Shown one piece after another: positions 50,383 through 58,958 of a stretch of 64,000 bases of DNA. The position numbers were made by a program, and so were the translations under genes. The DNA comes from Chryseobacterium cupriresistens (GTDB taxonomy: Bacteria; Bacteroidota; Bacteroidia; Flavobacteriales; Weeksellaceae), in the NCBI RefSeq assembly GCF_046614675.1, contig NZ_JBKKJT010000011.1:62001-126000 (forward strand), given 5' to 3'. Numbering within the stretch: the first letter of the stretch is position 1; each line of letters opens with the position of its first letter. The notes below the pieces were generated by a model, which made no database searches, was not told the DNA's origin, and was given only the letters and a program-made list of their open reading frames with translations.

Positions 50383-52962
50383 ATGAATAAAAATTTTTTT
50401 CTAGTACCGTTTTCGGTGGCAGCATTTTTTGCTTCCGAAAATGTTTGTGGCCAAAATTCTTCGGAACTTATTCAGGAGTATTATCACAATAACGGGCAGA
50501 TAGCACAAAAGAGTAAAAGTGATGCATCAGGAATTATTATTCTGAACGAAGATCTTTCCAAAAGTCTTGGAGCCAGAATTGTAGATGTGCAGCAAACCTA
50601 TAATGGGCTTAGAGTCTATAACGCTATGGGAAAAGTAGTTATCAGGGAAAATAAAATTATTTCTGAGAAAAATGAATTTAAGAGGAATATTGTTGTTGAT
50701 AGCTATAAAAATATCACTGCAAAATTTTCAGATGATCTTATCAAAAGTAAGCTGGGGCTGAAAGATATTTCTGAAATAAATTACTCTGATGATGTCTACT
50801 TCGAGAATAATAAGGTATACAAACTTGCAAAAGAATTATTTGTTTCTGACAAGAATTCTTCCGATGTATGGCATGTAATAGCTGACGCAAATACAGGTGA
50901 AATACTCACTAAAGATAATATGACAGTGAGTTGTCGTTTTGAGGGTGCTGAGTATGAAGATAATAGTTCTGAAGAACCGGCAATGTCTCACCTGGCATAT
51001 ATGGCACCCGCTGAAAGAAAGGAATATATAAAAATACCCGGAAAGCAGGTTCCGGATAATGCATCTTATAACGTGTTTCCGTTACCGGTAGAGGCTCCTA
51101 CATTTGGAGCCCGCTCTATAATCAGTAACCCATGGGATCTTACAGCATCTCCCGAAGGCTGGCATTCTGACGGAACCAACAGCTATACCATAACACGGGG
51201 AAATAATGTTTACGCATATTCTGATCAGAATGATACCAATACAGCGGGATACTCTCCGGACGGCGGAAGCTCACGTATTTTTGATTTTCCTTTTGCTGAC
51301 GGAAGATATGATAATCCCTTCACCTATAAAGATGCTGCTATCACCAATTTATTTTATATGAATAATAAAATGCATGATCTGTTTTATAAATTCGGATTTA
51401 CAGAATCTGCCAGAAACTTCCAGACCAATAATTTTGGAAATGGCGGTATGGGAGGAGATGCTGTTAATGCAGAAGCTTTTGACGGAAGCGGTCTTAACAA
51501 TGCCAATTTTAGCCCTGGCTATGAAAAAATTGTCAACGGACAGCCACAGGTGAAGGCAGGTAGAATGCAGATGTATCTATATGACAGGCTGCAAACAGCA
51601 GATGACCCCGTAGTAAGGTATCAGTACAATTCTCCTGCTTCTGTTGCGAGCAGACCTAAAGTAATGACAGCCGGAGCATCGTTTGGCCCTTTGTATCAAG
51701 CTCCCGTAACAGGAGATCTTGCTATTCCGGTACCTGCTGATGCCTGTACTGCACCGGCCGCCGGAAGCCTGACCAATAAAATTGCAGTTATCACAGCTGC
51801 TAATTGTGAATATAGTCTTAAAGCCCTCAACGCACAGAACGCAGGAGCTCTGGGTGTCATTATGTATAAACCTTCTTCCGATATACCAAATTCATTGGCG
51901 GCAGGTACTTATGGAGGACAGGTCACCATTCCTACTATCAGTATAGGAAAAACAGAAGGTTTATACTTGACCGGGCAGTTGAACAACGGAAATACAATTA
52001 ATGTAACTCTTAATTTTGATTATAGTGGTTTCAAGAATGCATGTTTTGATAATGGCACTATGGCCCATGAGTATGGACATGGAATATCCAACCGAATGAC
52101 CGCGCAGGGATACAGTTGTCTCTCATCTACCAACAGCACAGAGCAGATGGGTGAAGGCTGGTCTGATTTCTTTGGGCTTATGGTGACTGCCAGACCCGGA
52201 GACACTTCAGCTGTTCCCAGAGGACATTCAACTTACACGAAAAACGAGCCTATAACAGGAAATGGCAACAGATTAGCGAAATATTCTCCTGATTTTAGTA
52301 TTAATAATTATACTTACGGAAAAACAAATACAAATACAGAAGTCCATCAGATAGGGTTTATATGGGCAACAATGCTTTGGGACCTGGCCTGGAAGTATAT
52401 CGAAAAATATGGATACAATAATGATCTACTGGCCAGCAATACTTCCGGAAATGCAAAGGTTCTTCAGATTGTCATTGATGGGCTTAAACTGCAGCCGTGC
52501 AGCCCCACTTTTATTGATGGAAGGGATGCTATTCTGCAGGCTGATGTAATAGGAAATGGAGGGAATGATAAATGCCTGATCTGGAATGTATTTGCAAGAA
52601 GAGGACTTGGGGTGAATGCATCCGCAGGCTCCAAAACGGTTGCTAATGATCAGGTAGAAGACTTTACGATACCCGCTGAATGCAGCACAGCTTTGGGGAC
52701 TCAGGAAATTAAAAAAACAGGATCCAGGTTTATTGTATTCCCAAATCCTGCTTATGATGAATTTTTCGTAGGAAATATAGAGCAATCCCTTAAAGAAGTT
52801 AAAATTACGATGTTTGATATGTCTGGTAAATTAGTATTGACGGACTCCAGAGAATCAGGGTCGAAGAAAGCTGTCTCTGTAAAAGGGCTACAAAAAGGAG
52901 TTTATATGGTTCATATCAGCCAGGGGAATCAGTCTCAGGTTGAAAAACTTATCGTAAGATAG
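50383..52962 (+). CDS. Fungalysin-type (M36) zinc metalloprotease with PA and T9SS sorting domains
   Basis: 859 aa from ATG 50383; a TTG at 50335 is rejected because the signal peptide (MNKNFFLVPFSV ... CGQN) starts at the ATG. An FTP-like propeptide covers about 30-200 (DVQQTYNGLRVYNAMGKVVI). The catalytic domain has MAHEYGHGISNR (HExxH, His about 562) and the third ligand in EQMGEGWSDFF. A PA domain is inserted at about 450-540 (NKIAVITAANCEYSLKALNAQ). The C-terminus (FIVFPNPAYDEFFVG ... YMVHISQ) is a T9SS type A sorting domain. Exported protease. Confidence 0.93.
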   Translation: MNKNFFLVPFSVAAFFASENVCGQNSSELIQEYYHNNGQIAQKSKSDASGIIILNEDLSKSLGARIVDVQQTYNGLRVYNAMGKVVIRENKIISEKNEFKRNIVVDSYKNITAKFSDDLIKSKLGLKDISEINYSDDVYFENNKVYKLAKELFVSDKNSSDVWHVIADANTGEILTKDNMTVSCRFEGAEYEDNSSEEPAMSHLAYMAPAERKEYIKIPGKQVPDNASYNVFPLPVEAPTFGARSIISNPWDLTASPEGWHSDGTNSYTITRGNNVYAYSDQNDTNTAGYSPDGGSSRIFDFPFADGRYDNPFTYKDAAITNLFYMNNKMHDLFYKFGFTESARNFQTNNFGNGGMGGDAVNAEAFDGSGLNNANFSPGYEKIVNGQPQVKAGRMQMYLYDRLQTADDPVVRYQYNSPASVASRPKVMTAGASFGPLYQAPVTGDLAIPVPADACTAPAAGSLTNKIAVITAANCEYSLKALNAQNAGALGVIMYKPSSDIPNSLAAGTYGGQVTIPTISIGKTEGLYLTGQLNNGNTINVTLNFDYSGFKNACFDNGTMAHEYGHGISNRMTAQGYSCLSSTNSTEQMGEGWSDFFGLMVTARPGDTSAVPRGHSTYTKNEPITGNGNRLAKYSPDFSINNYTYGKTNTNTEVHQIGFIWATMLWDLAWKYIEKYGYNNDLLASNTSGNAKVLQIVIDGLKLQPCSPTFIDGRDAILQADVIGNGGNDKCLIWNVFARRGLGVNASAGSKTVANDQVEDFTIPAECSTALGTQEIKKTGSRFIVFPNPAYDEFFVGNIEQSLKEVKITMFDMSGKLVLTDSRESGSKKAVSVKGLQKGVYMVHISQGNQSQVEKLIVR

Positions 52963-52990
52963 CAGCAGGTACCAATTGGGTGAATAAAAA

Positions 52991-53014
52991 ATAAGCTTTC
53001 TAAGGAAAGCTTAT
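52991..53014. terminator. Bidirectional intrinsic terminator
   Basis: ATAAGCTTTC / GAAAGCTTAT stem with A and T runs, overlapping the end of the convergent cytochrome gene. Confidence 0.88.
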
Positions 53015-53298
53015 TTTTTATTCACAGAAATCAGATAATCATACACCATTTGATGCTGGTCATCAGTAAGCTTAGCCTTTGGAGCCATTCTGCTTAAAGT
53101 GTTGATCCACCCTTTGTCGTCATGTTTTGTTGGTTCCGGCAATTTATGGCATTTTGCACAGGAATTTTCAAAAATGGTCTTTCCCTGCGCCAGCTGCTCA
53201 GATGAGGTATACTTTGGCCCGGTTACAGCCACACTTTTTGGTCCGCACGATACCAGAAATGCTGATGCCGCGATACCTGTTAAAATGAATTTTTTCAT
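53011..53298 (-). CDS. Cytochrome c lipoprotein (copy 2)
   Basis: 95 aa. Lipoprotein signal with lipobox FLVSCG (Cys about 18). A single heme c site CAKCHK lies at about residues 48-53, with a Met ligand candidate in RMAPKAKLTDDQHQ. Very similar to the copy encoded just upstream. Small membrane-anchored electron carrier; the partner oxidase or dehydrogenase is not in the window. Confidence 0.87.
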   Translation of the reverse strand: MKKFILTGIAASAFLVSCGPKSVAVTGPKYTSSEQLAQGKTIFENSCAKCHKLPEPTKHDDKGWINTLSRMAPKAKLTDDQHQMVYDYLISVNKK

Positions 53299-53318
53299 AT
53301 CTATTTTTGTTTGATGAA

Positions 53319-53612
53319 TTACTTCTTTACAGAAACAATATAATCATAAACCCATTGGTGCTGCTCATCCGTCAGTTTTGCCTTTGGAGCCATAGAATTC
53401 ATGATTCCTACCCATTGTACAGGTGTATGTGAAGCAGGATCCGGCAATTTATGACATCTTCCACAGGAATTTTCAAAAATAGTTTTCCCTTGAGCAATCT
53501 GTTCTGCAGTAGACGTTGAAGTTCCTGCAGCAGCAGTAGAGGTAGCAGCTTTCGGCGTACAGGAAACCAGTAGAATACCGGTAAACGAAGCCGCAGCGAT
53601 GAGTTTTTTCAT
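53319..53612 (-). CDS. Cytochrome c lipoprotein (copy 1)
   Basis: 97 aa from ATG 53612; a longer frame to 53636 is rejected because the lipoprotein signal starts at MKKLIAAASF. Lipobox LVSC, heme site CGRCHKLPDP and Met candidate NSMAPKAKLTDEQHQ. It lies 20 bp before the second copy and the two align along the whole mature part, so they arose by tandem duplication and are co-transcribed. Confidence 0.87.
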   Translation of the reverse strand: MKKLIAAASFTGILLVSCTPKAATSTAAAGTSTSTAEQIAQGKTIFENSCGRCHKLPDPASHTPVQWVGIMNSMAPKAKLTDEQHQWVYDYIVSVKK

Positions 53613-53810
53613 GTTTCTTTTTTTGAGATATAACAAATGTAATAAATTCCTTAAGCCTTTGATACAGGGTGTTCTAGTTTTAATTTAGAAGAAATAAAAA
53701 TTGAATTCATACGAGATAGGGAATTACAAATGAAGATAATTGATGTCTTTTAACTCATCATTATGAATAGGCTATTGACCATTCCCATTTTAATTATTAA
53801 TTTTGAATCA

Positions 53811-54803
53811 ATGAAATTTTCTACAGAAGAATTAATAGAGGGAATACAATCAGGAAACAAGCGCCTGATTGCAAAAGCTATTACATTGGTTGAAAGTAAA
53901 AAAGCAGAGCACAGGGTACAGGCAGAAGAACTTTTGAAGAAAATTATGCCTCATACCGGAAACTCTGTGAGAGTAGGAGTAACGGGAGTTCCAGGAGCCG
54001 GCAAATCTACTTTTATAGAAAACTTTGGACGCCTGGCTATTGCCCAAGGTAAAAAAGTGGCAGTTTTGGCCATAGATCCCAGCTCGGCAATCAACAAAGG
54101 AAGTATTTTAGGGGATAAAACCAGAATGGAAGAACTGGCCAAAGAAGAAAATGCATTCATACGCCCTTCCCCAAGTTCCGGGTTTTTGGGAGGAGTAGCC
54201 AATACTACCTTTGAAACCATGATGATCTGCGAGGCTGCAGGATACGATTATATTTTAATAGAAACCGTTGGAGTAGGACAGTCAGAAGTACTGGTTGCTG
54301 ATATTACCGATGTTTTCTTATTCCTTAAAATCATTGGAGGCGGAGATGAACTTCAGGGCATAAAAAGAGGAATCATGGAAATGGTGGATGTTATTTTTAT
54401 CAATAAAGTGGATCAGGATAACCTTCAGAAAGCAAAAAATACAAGGCTTGAACTGAAAAGAGCTCTGGACTTTATTCCTCCTAAAGAAAAAGGCTGGAAG
54501 ATCCCTGTGCTATTAGGCTCTGCTCTTCATAACGAAGGGCTGCAGGATGTCTACGATAAAATATTTGAATTTATTGATCTGAAAAAGAAAAGCGGCCGTT
54601 TTGAAGAAATCCGTGTTCAGCAGGCTGAAAAGCGATTTGAATATTGGGTCCAGGAATATATTTTATCCCTTATGAAAAAAAGCAATTCGGTAGAGGAAGC
54701 TTATCATATGCATAAAAAAAATGCTTCAGCCATGGTTTCCAATCCAAGTACTGAAGCAAAATTATTTGTTGAAAAATTTTTATCTGATCAAAAAAGGGAT
54801 TAA
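53811..54803 (+). CDS. meaB: Methylmalonyl-CoA mutase-associated GTPase MeaB
   Basis: 330 aa from ATG 53811; the ATG at 53763 would add a non-homologous extension. P-loop GVTGVPGAGKSTFIE near residue 60; SSAINKGSILGDKTRM, SPSSGFLGG and ETVGVGQSE are the typical MeaB/ArgK motifs, and NKVD is the GTP specificity motif. It is a chaperone that gates cobalamin loading and protects methylmalonyl-CoA mutase, whose large subunit is encoded 8 kb upstream. Its end overlaps the convergent DUF4251 gene by 4 bp. Confidence 0.95.
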   Translation: MKFSTEELIEGIQSGNKRLIAKAITLVESKKAEHRVQAEELLKKIMPHTGNSVRVGVTGVPGAGKSTFIENFGRLAIAQGKKVAVLAIDPSSAINKGSILGDKTRMEELAKEENAFIRPSPSSGFLGGVANTTFETMMICEAAGYDYILIETVGVGQSEVLVADITDVFLFLKIIGGGDELQGIKRGIMEMVDVIFINKVDQDNLQKAKNTRLELKRALDFIPPKEKGWKIPVLLGSALHNEGLQDVYDKIFEFIDLKKKSGRFEEIRVQQAEKRFEYWVQEYILSLMKKSNSVEEAYHMHKKNASAMVSNPSTEAKLFVEKFLSDQKRD

Positions 54804-55348
54804 AGCTTCTCTTTTTCCTGTTTTACTTCAGTTTTTGAAATATATCCGTCATAAGTAATGGGCTGCCTGTCGCTGCTTCTCATCGATACGAAAGCTTTTC
54901 CGTTTTTAAAAATTTCTATATTCACTTCATCTACATTTCTTGCATCTTTAGGCTTGAATTTTAAAGTCCAGGTTCCCTTTTTATTCTGAGTTTTAGTTAC
55001 CGTAAAATCTTTTGAGGTAAATCTGTAGCTGTTATCACTTGTACTTCCGTAAGTTGGATTGAAAAGCCTTCCAAAATAAGGCAGTACCACATCCAGTGTA
55101 TTTTTACTTACATCAATGGTATAATCTCCATTCAGATTAAGCATTCTCGTTGCAGTAGCATTGGGCATAGAGTTCATGACATTGATAACATCATAATTGG
55201 TAGGATTGGCTCGTTGTGCATAGAAGGTAAACTCCTGGGAATTTACTAAAGTATCCACTGTTTTCGAATCTAATGAACCTTGTGATGCACAGCTCTGAAA
55301 TAAGAACAGGAATCCAAAAATCATCAGTAAAGAAATATACTTTTTCAT
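54800..55348 (-). CDS. DUF4251 domain lipoprotein
   Basis: 182 aa from ATG 55348, chosen because the lipoprotein signal MKKYISLLMIFG ... QSCAS begins there; an ORF start at 55468 would run over the divergent M48 gene. The mature part (VNSQEFTFYAQRANPT, GDYTIDVSKNTLDVVLPYFGRLF, TSKDFTV) matches my memory of DUF4251, a Bacteroidota lipoprotein family of unknown role. Confidence 0.8.
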   Translation of the reverse strand: MKKYISLLMIFGFLFLFQSCASQGSLDSKTVDTLVNSQEFTFYAQRANPTNYDVINVMNSMPNATATRMLNLNGDYTIDVSKNTLDVVLPYFGRLFNPTYGSTSDNSYRFTSKDFTVTKTQNKKGTWTLKFKPKDARNVDEVNIEIFKNGKAFVSMRSSDRQPITYDGYISKTEVKQEKEKL

Positions 55349-55453
55349 AATGAGATAATTATTAATTTTAAACAGCAAAATGTATGCAAATATTTTCTTT
55401 AAGAAATATTTTGGAATAAAAATTGTTAAGGTTGAATTATTAACACTCAAACT

Positions 55454-56260
55454 ATGAAAGTTACACATCTATTAGGAATGGGAGCTATTGCTCTGTCGGC
55501 TGTTGCCTGTACTACAAATCCGATTACAGGAAGATCTTCTTTACAACTGGCCAACAATTCGGAAATTTTAACAATGTCTTCACAGGAATATAGAACGACA
55601 TTGTCTAAAGGTAAAGTGATTACCGGTACGGCAGATGCAAAGAGAGTGGTAAATGTAGGAAACAGAATCAAAAATGCAGCAGAAAGATATTATCAGAGTA
55701 TTGGAAGATCAGCGGATCTTGCCAACTATAGCTGGGAGTTTAATCTATTGCAGAGCAACGAGCTGAACGCATGGTGTATGCCTGGCGGTAAAGTAGCAGT
55801 TTATACCGGAATATTGCCGGTAACAAAAGACGATAACGGACTTGCCGTTGTAATGGGACATGAAGTTTCCCACGCATTGGCAGGCCACGGAAACGAAAGG
55901 ATTTCTCAGGCAATGGTAGCCCAGTACGGAGGTGCAATCCTGGGAGGAACCATCTCCAATGCGCAATGGGCCAGTGTTTTCCAGAAGGTATATCCTATCG
56001 GATCGCAAGTGGCTTTACTGAAATACGGAAGAGGGCAGGAATCTGAGGCAGATGAAATGGGACTTTATCTGATGTCTATGGCCGGATATGACCCAAGAGC
56101 AGCCATTCCTTTCTGGAACAGAATGGAAGCAGCTTCTTCGGGAGCAAGGCAGCCTGAATTCTTATCTACCCACCCAAGCCCGGAAACAAGAATTTCAGAT
56201 ATCAATAAAGATCTTCCGAAAGCTTTAGAATATTATAAGGCTGCGGGAGGAAAATTATAA
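55454..56260 (+). CDS. M48 family metallopeptidase, lipoprotein
   Basis: 268 aa. Lipobox AVACTT near the N-terminus, followed by TNPITGRSSLQL, typical of the BepA/YcaL-like M48 lipoproteins. Zinc site HEVSHALAGH (HExxH) near residue 137 with the third ligand Glu in EADEMGLYLM. It should be a periplasmic membrane-anchored protease for outer-membrane protein quality control (by family). Confidence 0.92.
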   Translation: MKVTHLLGMGAIALSAVACTTNPITGRSSLQLANNSEILTMSSQEYRTTLSKGKVITGTADAKRVVNVGNRIKNAAERYYQSIGRSADLANYSWEFNLLQSNELNAWCMPGGKVAVYTGILPVTKDDNGLAVVMGHEVSHALAGHGNERISQAMVAQYGGAILGGTISNAQWASVFQKVYPIGSQVALLKYGRGQESEADEMGLYLMSMAGYDPRAAIPFWNRMEAASSGARQPEFLSTHPSPETRISDINKDLPKALEYYKAAGGKL

Positions 56261-56280
56261 TGAGAATTTTAATCTTGAGT

Positions 56281-56323
56281 AAAGCCTTATTAAATTTTTA
56301 GTAAATTTGGTAAGGCTTTTTTT
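56281..56323 (+). terminator. Intrinsic terminator after the M48 gene
   Basis: AAAGCCTTA / TAAGGCTTT arms with a long AT loop, followed by TTTTTT. Confidence 0.75.
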
Positions 56324-56345
56324 ATAAACACCTAAACACAATATT

Positions 56346-56657
56346 ATGAAGAGTTTATCAATTACCGGACTTATACTTTTAGCAGTTTCTGCATTACTTT
56401 TCTATCTGACAACCGATTTTGCCGTAGAACAAATAAAAATTTCCCACATTATGGGAATAATGGCAGGAATAGGTATAGGACTTATCATTGGAGGAATGGT
56501 AGGATATGTAAGTAAAGGAAGCGCTATCAAAGCGGAACAGAAAAGAAAAGAATTCAAACAGCTGCAGAAAGACAAAGAAGAGCTTGAAAAACAGGCGGCA
56601 GAAATTGCAAAACGCCAGGCTGAACTTGAAGCACAAAATAAAAACCCTCAAATTTAA
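56346..56657 (+). CDS. Small membrane protein with C-terminal coiled coil
   Basis: 103 aa. Two hydrophobic helices (about 5-22 and 35-56, the second with G-rich IMAGIGIGLIIGGMVG), then a charged helix (AEQKRKEFKQLQKDKEELEKQAAEIAKRQAELEAQ) that forms a coiled coil. No family recognised. Single gene. Confidence 0.65.
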   Translation: MKSLSITGLILLAVSALLFYLTTDFAVEQIKISHIMGIMAGIGIGLIIGGMVGYVSKGSAIKAEQKRKEFKQLQKDKEELEKQAAEIAKRQAELEAQNKNPQI

Positions 56658-56669
56658 ATTTGAGGGTTT
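56642..56669. terminator. Bidirectional terminator, perfect 14-bp palindrome
   Basis: AAACCCTCAAATTT and its exact reverse complement, overlapping the stop of the 103-aa protein. The minus-strand side is followed by T-rich sequence, so it also ends the convergent barrel gene. Confidence 0.75.
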
Positions 56670-56693
56670 AAAGTTGTTATTTTCGATATTAAA

Positions 56694-57305
56694 TTAGAAT
56701 TTATATCCTAAACCTACCATAAACAGATTAGGCCTGTTATCATATCTGATTTCCGTACCGGAAACTCTGTTGATGAAATTTCTTTCGTCTTTACTGAAAG
56801 CACCTTCATATCTTGCATTTACAATAAGTTTTTTGATTTCAAGCTGTGCACCAAACTGGTATCCTACAGTAAAATCATTTTTAGCATTTTCTTTGAAATC
56901 GTTGTAAGTATTGTCTTTATTTAAGTTAAAACTTCCTACAGGTCCTACAAAAACGCCCAGCATATTCCCTAAAAGGTTATATCCTAAAAGAACCGGAACA
57001 TCGATACGGTTGCTTTTTACATCAAAAGTAGTGTTCTCTGTTGTAAACTCATTTTTGAAGTGAGTGTAATAGATTTCAGGCATCACAAACAATGAAGTAG
57101 GAAGACCTACTTTTAATGAAAGCCCAACGTTGAAACCTACATTATTTTTACCTGTTCCTTCAATTGCATCATTCACTGTTCCTTTGATATTGGACCATGA
57201 AGGAGAGCCTGTCGGAAAAATTAAGTTGGCTTTACCTGCCAGTGAAATCTGTGCAGAAGCCCACATTGAAAACCCTAATAACGCTATACTAAGTACCTTT
57301 TTCAT
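56694..57305 (-). CDS. Outer-membrane beta-barrel protein
   Basis: 203 aa. The signal peptide ends near SAQIS. The rest alternates aromatic strands (VGFNVGLSLKVGLPTSLFVMPEIYYTHF, VPVLLGYNLLGNMLG) and ends with a C-terminal barrel strand LFMVGLGYKF. It fits the small porin-family outer-membrane barrels of Bacteroidota. Its start overlaps the mlaF stop by 17 bp, so it is in the same operon; a role in lipid traffic is a guess. Confidence 0.8.
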   Translation of the reverse strand: MKKVLSIALLGFSMWASAQISLAGKANLIFPTGSPSWSNIKGTVNDAIEGTGKNNVGFNVGLSLKVGLPTSLFVMPEIYYTHFKNEFTTENTTFDVKSNRIDVPVLLGYNLLGNMLGVFVGPVGSFNLNKDNTYNDFKENAKNDFTVGYQFGAQLEIKKLIVNARYEGAFSKDERNFINRVSGTEIRYDNRPNLFMVGLGYKF

Positions 57306-58104
57306 TATCGTCTATTTTTGTATTTGTCGTTTCAATCGTTTTATTATTCTCAAGTAAATATTCTCTCAGCTCTTTAAACAGTTCTGAAGAATAAACGAAG
57401 TCAATCAGATTTTTATTGCCTGCAGTAATCAGAATGTCTTTGTTGCCTTCCCATTCTTTGATTCCCAGTCTTAGGTATACAATTTTCTCGCCAATCGTCA
57501 TTACAGAGTTCATATCGTGGGTATTGACGATGGTTGTGGTATTGTATTCTTTTGTGATCTCGTAAAGAAGATCATCTATTACTTTTGAAGTATAGGGATC
57601 AAGTCCGGAATTGGGCTCATCACAGAACAGATATTTTGGATTGTTTACAATTGCTCTCGCAATAGCAACTCTTTTCTGCATTCCTCCTGAAATTTCAGAA
57701 GGATATTTCTTTTCAGCTTTATCAAGGTGTACTCTTCCTATTACTTCAAAAACCCTTTTCTTTTTTTCTCTGTAGGTAAGATTGGTAAACATGTCAAGAG
57801 GAAACATAATGTTTTCTTCAACAGTTAAAGAGTCAAATAATGCGCTTCCCTGAAAGACGGTCCCGATTTCTGAACGGAGATGCTGTTTTTCATCTCTGGT
57901 CATCGTATTGATATCTTTTCCATCAAACAGAATTTCTCCTGATGAAGGCATATATACATTCAGTAAACTTTTTAAAAACACAGTTTTTCCTGAACCACTC
58001 TGTCCAATAATCAGGTTTACCTTTCCTTTATCAAATGAAGTTGAAATTCCCTTCAATACTTCAACATCTCCAAAACTTTTCTTAAGATCTTTTACCTCAA
58101 TCAT
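57289..58104 (-). CDS. mlaF: ABC transporter ATP-binding protein MlaF-like
   Basis: 271 aa from ATG 58104; the longer frame to 58164 overlaps the permease gene and is rejected. Walker A GQSGSGKT, signature SGGMQKRVA and Walker B YLFCDEPNSGLD, with SGLDP typical of MlaF. It powers phospholipid transport between the inner and outer membranes together with the MlaE permease, whose stop shares one base with this start (TGATG). Confidence 0.9.
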   Translation of the reverse strand: MIEVKDLKKSFGDVEVLKGISTSFDKGKVNLIIGQSGSGKTVFLKSLLNVYMPSSGEILFDGKDINTMTRDEKQHLRSEIGTVFQGSALFDSLTVEENIMFPLDMFTNLTYREKKKRVFEVIGRVHLDKAEKKYPSEISGGMQKRVAIARAIVNNPKYLFCDEPNSGLDPYTSKVIDDLLYEITKEYNTTTIVNTHDMNSVMTIGEKIVYLRLGIKEWEGNKDILITAGNKNLIDFVYSSELFKELREYLLENNKTIETTNTKIDDNEKGT

Positions 58105-58856
58105 CAGCTTAATATTAATTGGGTTAAAATTAATTCGGAAATGATAATGAATACCATTGTCCATACTACCGCCTGTGTACTGGCTCTACCTACTTCCAAT
58201 GATCCTCCTTTTACGTTATATCCGAAATAAGAAGGTACTGTGGCAATGATGAAGGCAAAAACAGTTGTTTTGATAAATGCATAATAGATAAACAGATTGG
58301 GCATATACATTTGGATTCCCACTATATAATCGTTCTCGGTCCAGTTTCCGGTCAGAATTCCGGCAATATATCCTCCGCCGATACCAAATACTATACTGAT
58401 AGCAATAAGAAGAGGGTTAAAGAGAACACAGGCAACAATTTTAGGGAAAATCAGAAAATTCGGAGAGTTTACTCCCATGATATCCAGAGCATCAATCTGT
58501 TCGGAAACCCTCATTGTTCCAATACTGGATGCAATATAAGACCCTACTTTACCCGCAAGAATCAGACTGATAATGGTTGGCGAAAATTCCAGAACCAATA
58601 CAGCCTTTGTAGCGTATCCTACAAATGAAGTAGGAATAGGAAAAGAAGAAGCATCAAAGTTGTTGAACATCTGAATAGCAACTACAGCCCCCACGAAAAT
58701 AGAAGTGAAGACTACAAGCCCGAAAGAATTTACTCCCAAATCATTAATTTCTCTCATGAACAGCTTCCAGAAAACCCTCATTTTCTGAGGTTTCTGCAGG
58801 GATTTTCCCAAGAGGATAATATATTCCCCTATTGCTGTGAAAAACTTTTTTAACAT
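58104..58856 (-). CDS. mlaE: MlaE family ABC permease
   Basis: 250 aa with about five helices, the MlaE length. Typical stretches include GVVFTSIFVGAVVAIQMFN-like sequence, EFSPTIISLILAGKVGS and MRVSEQIDALDIMGVNS, which is the conserved MlaE coupling region. First gene of the mlaE-mlaF-barrel operon; the substrate-binding MlaD is not in the window. Confidence 0.92.
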   Translation of the reverse strand: MLKKFFTAIGEYIILLGKSLQKPQKMRVFWKLFMREINDLGVNSFGLVVFTSIFVGAVVAIQMFNNFDASSFPIPTSFVGYATKAVLVLEFSPTIISLILAGKVGSYIASSIGTMRVSEQIDALDIMGVNSPNFLIFPKIVACVLFNPLLIAISIVFGIGGGYIAGILTGNWTENDYIVGIQMYMPNLFIYYAFIKTTVFAFIIATVPSYFGYNVKGGSLEVGRASTQAVVWTMVFIIISELILTQLILS

Positions 58857-58958
58857 ACTGCTAAATTAGACTTTTTTATTTAATTGGGCTACAGTCAAGA
58901 ATAAGACCAAAGCTTGGTTTTGTGTTAAAATTATTTCAATATAATCTTATCCCGTTCT

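Noticed and set aside
55349..55468. N-terminal extension of the DUF4251 lipoprotein
   Set aside because: It would overlap the divergent M48 gene and place a lipoprotein signal 40 residues inside the protein.
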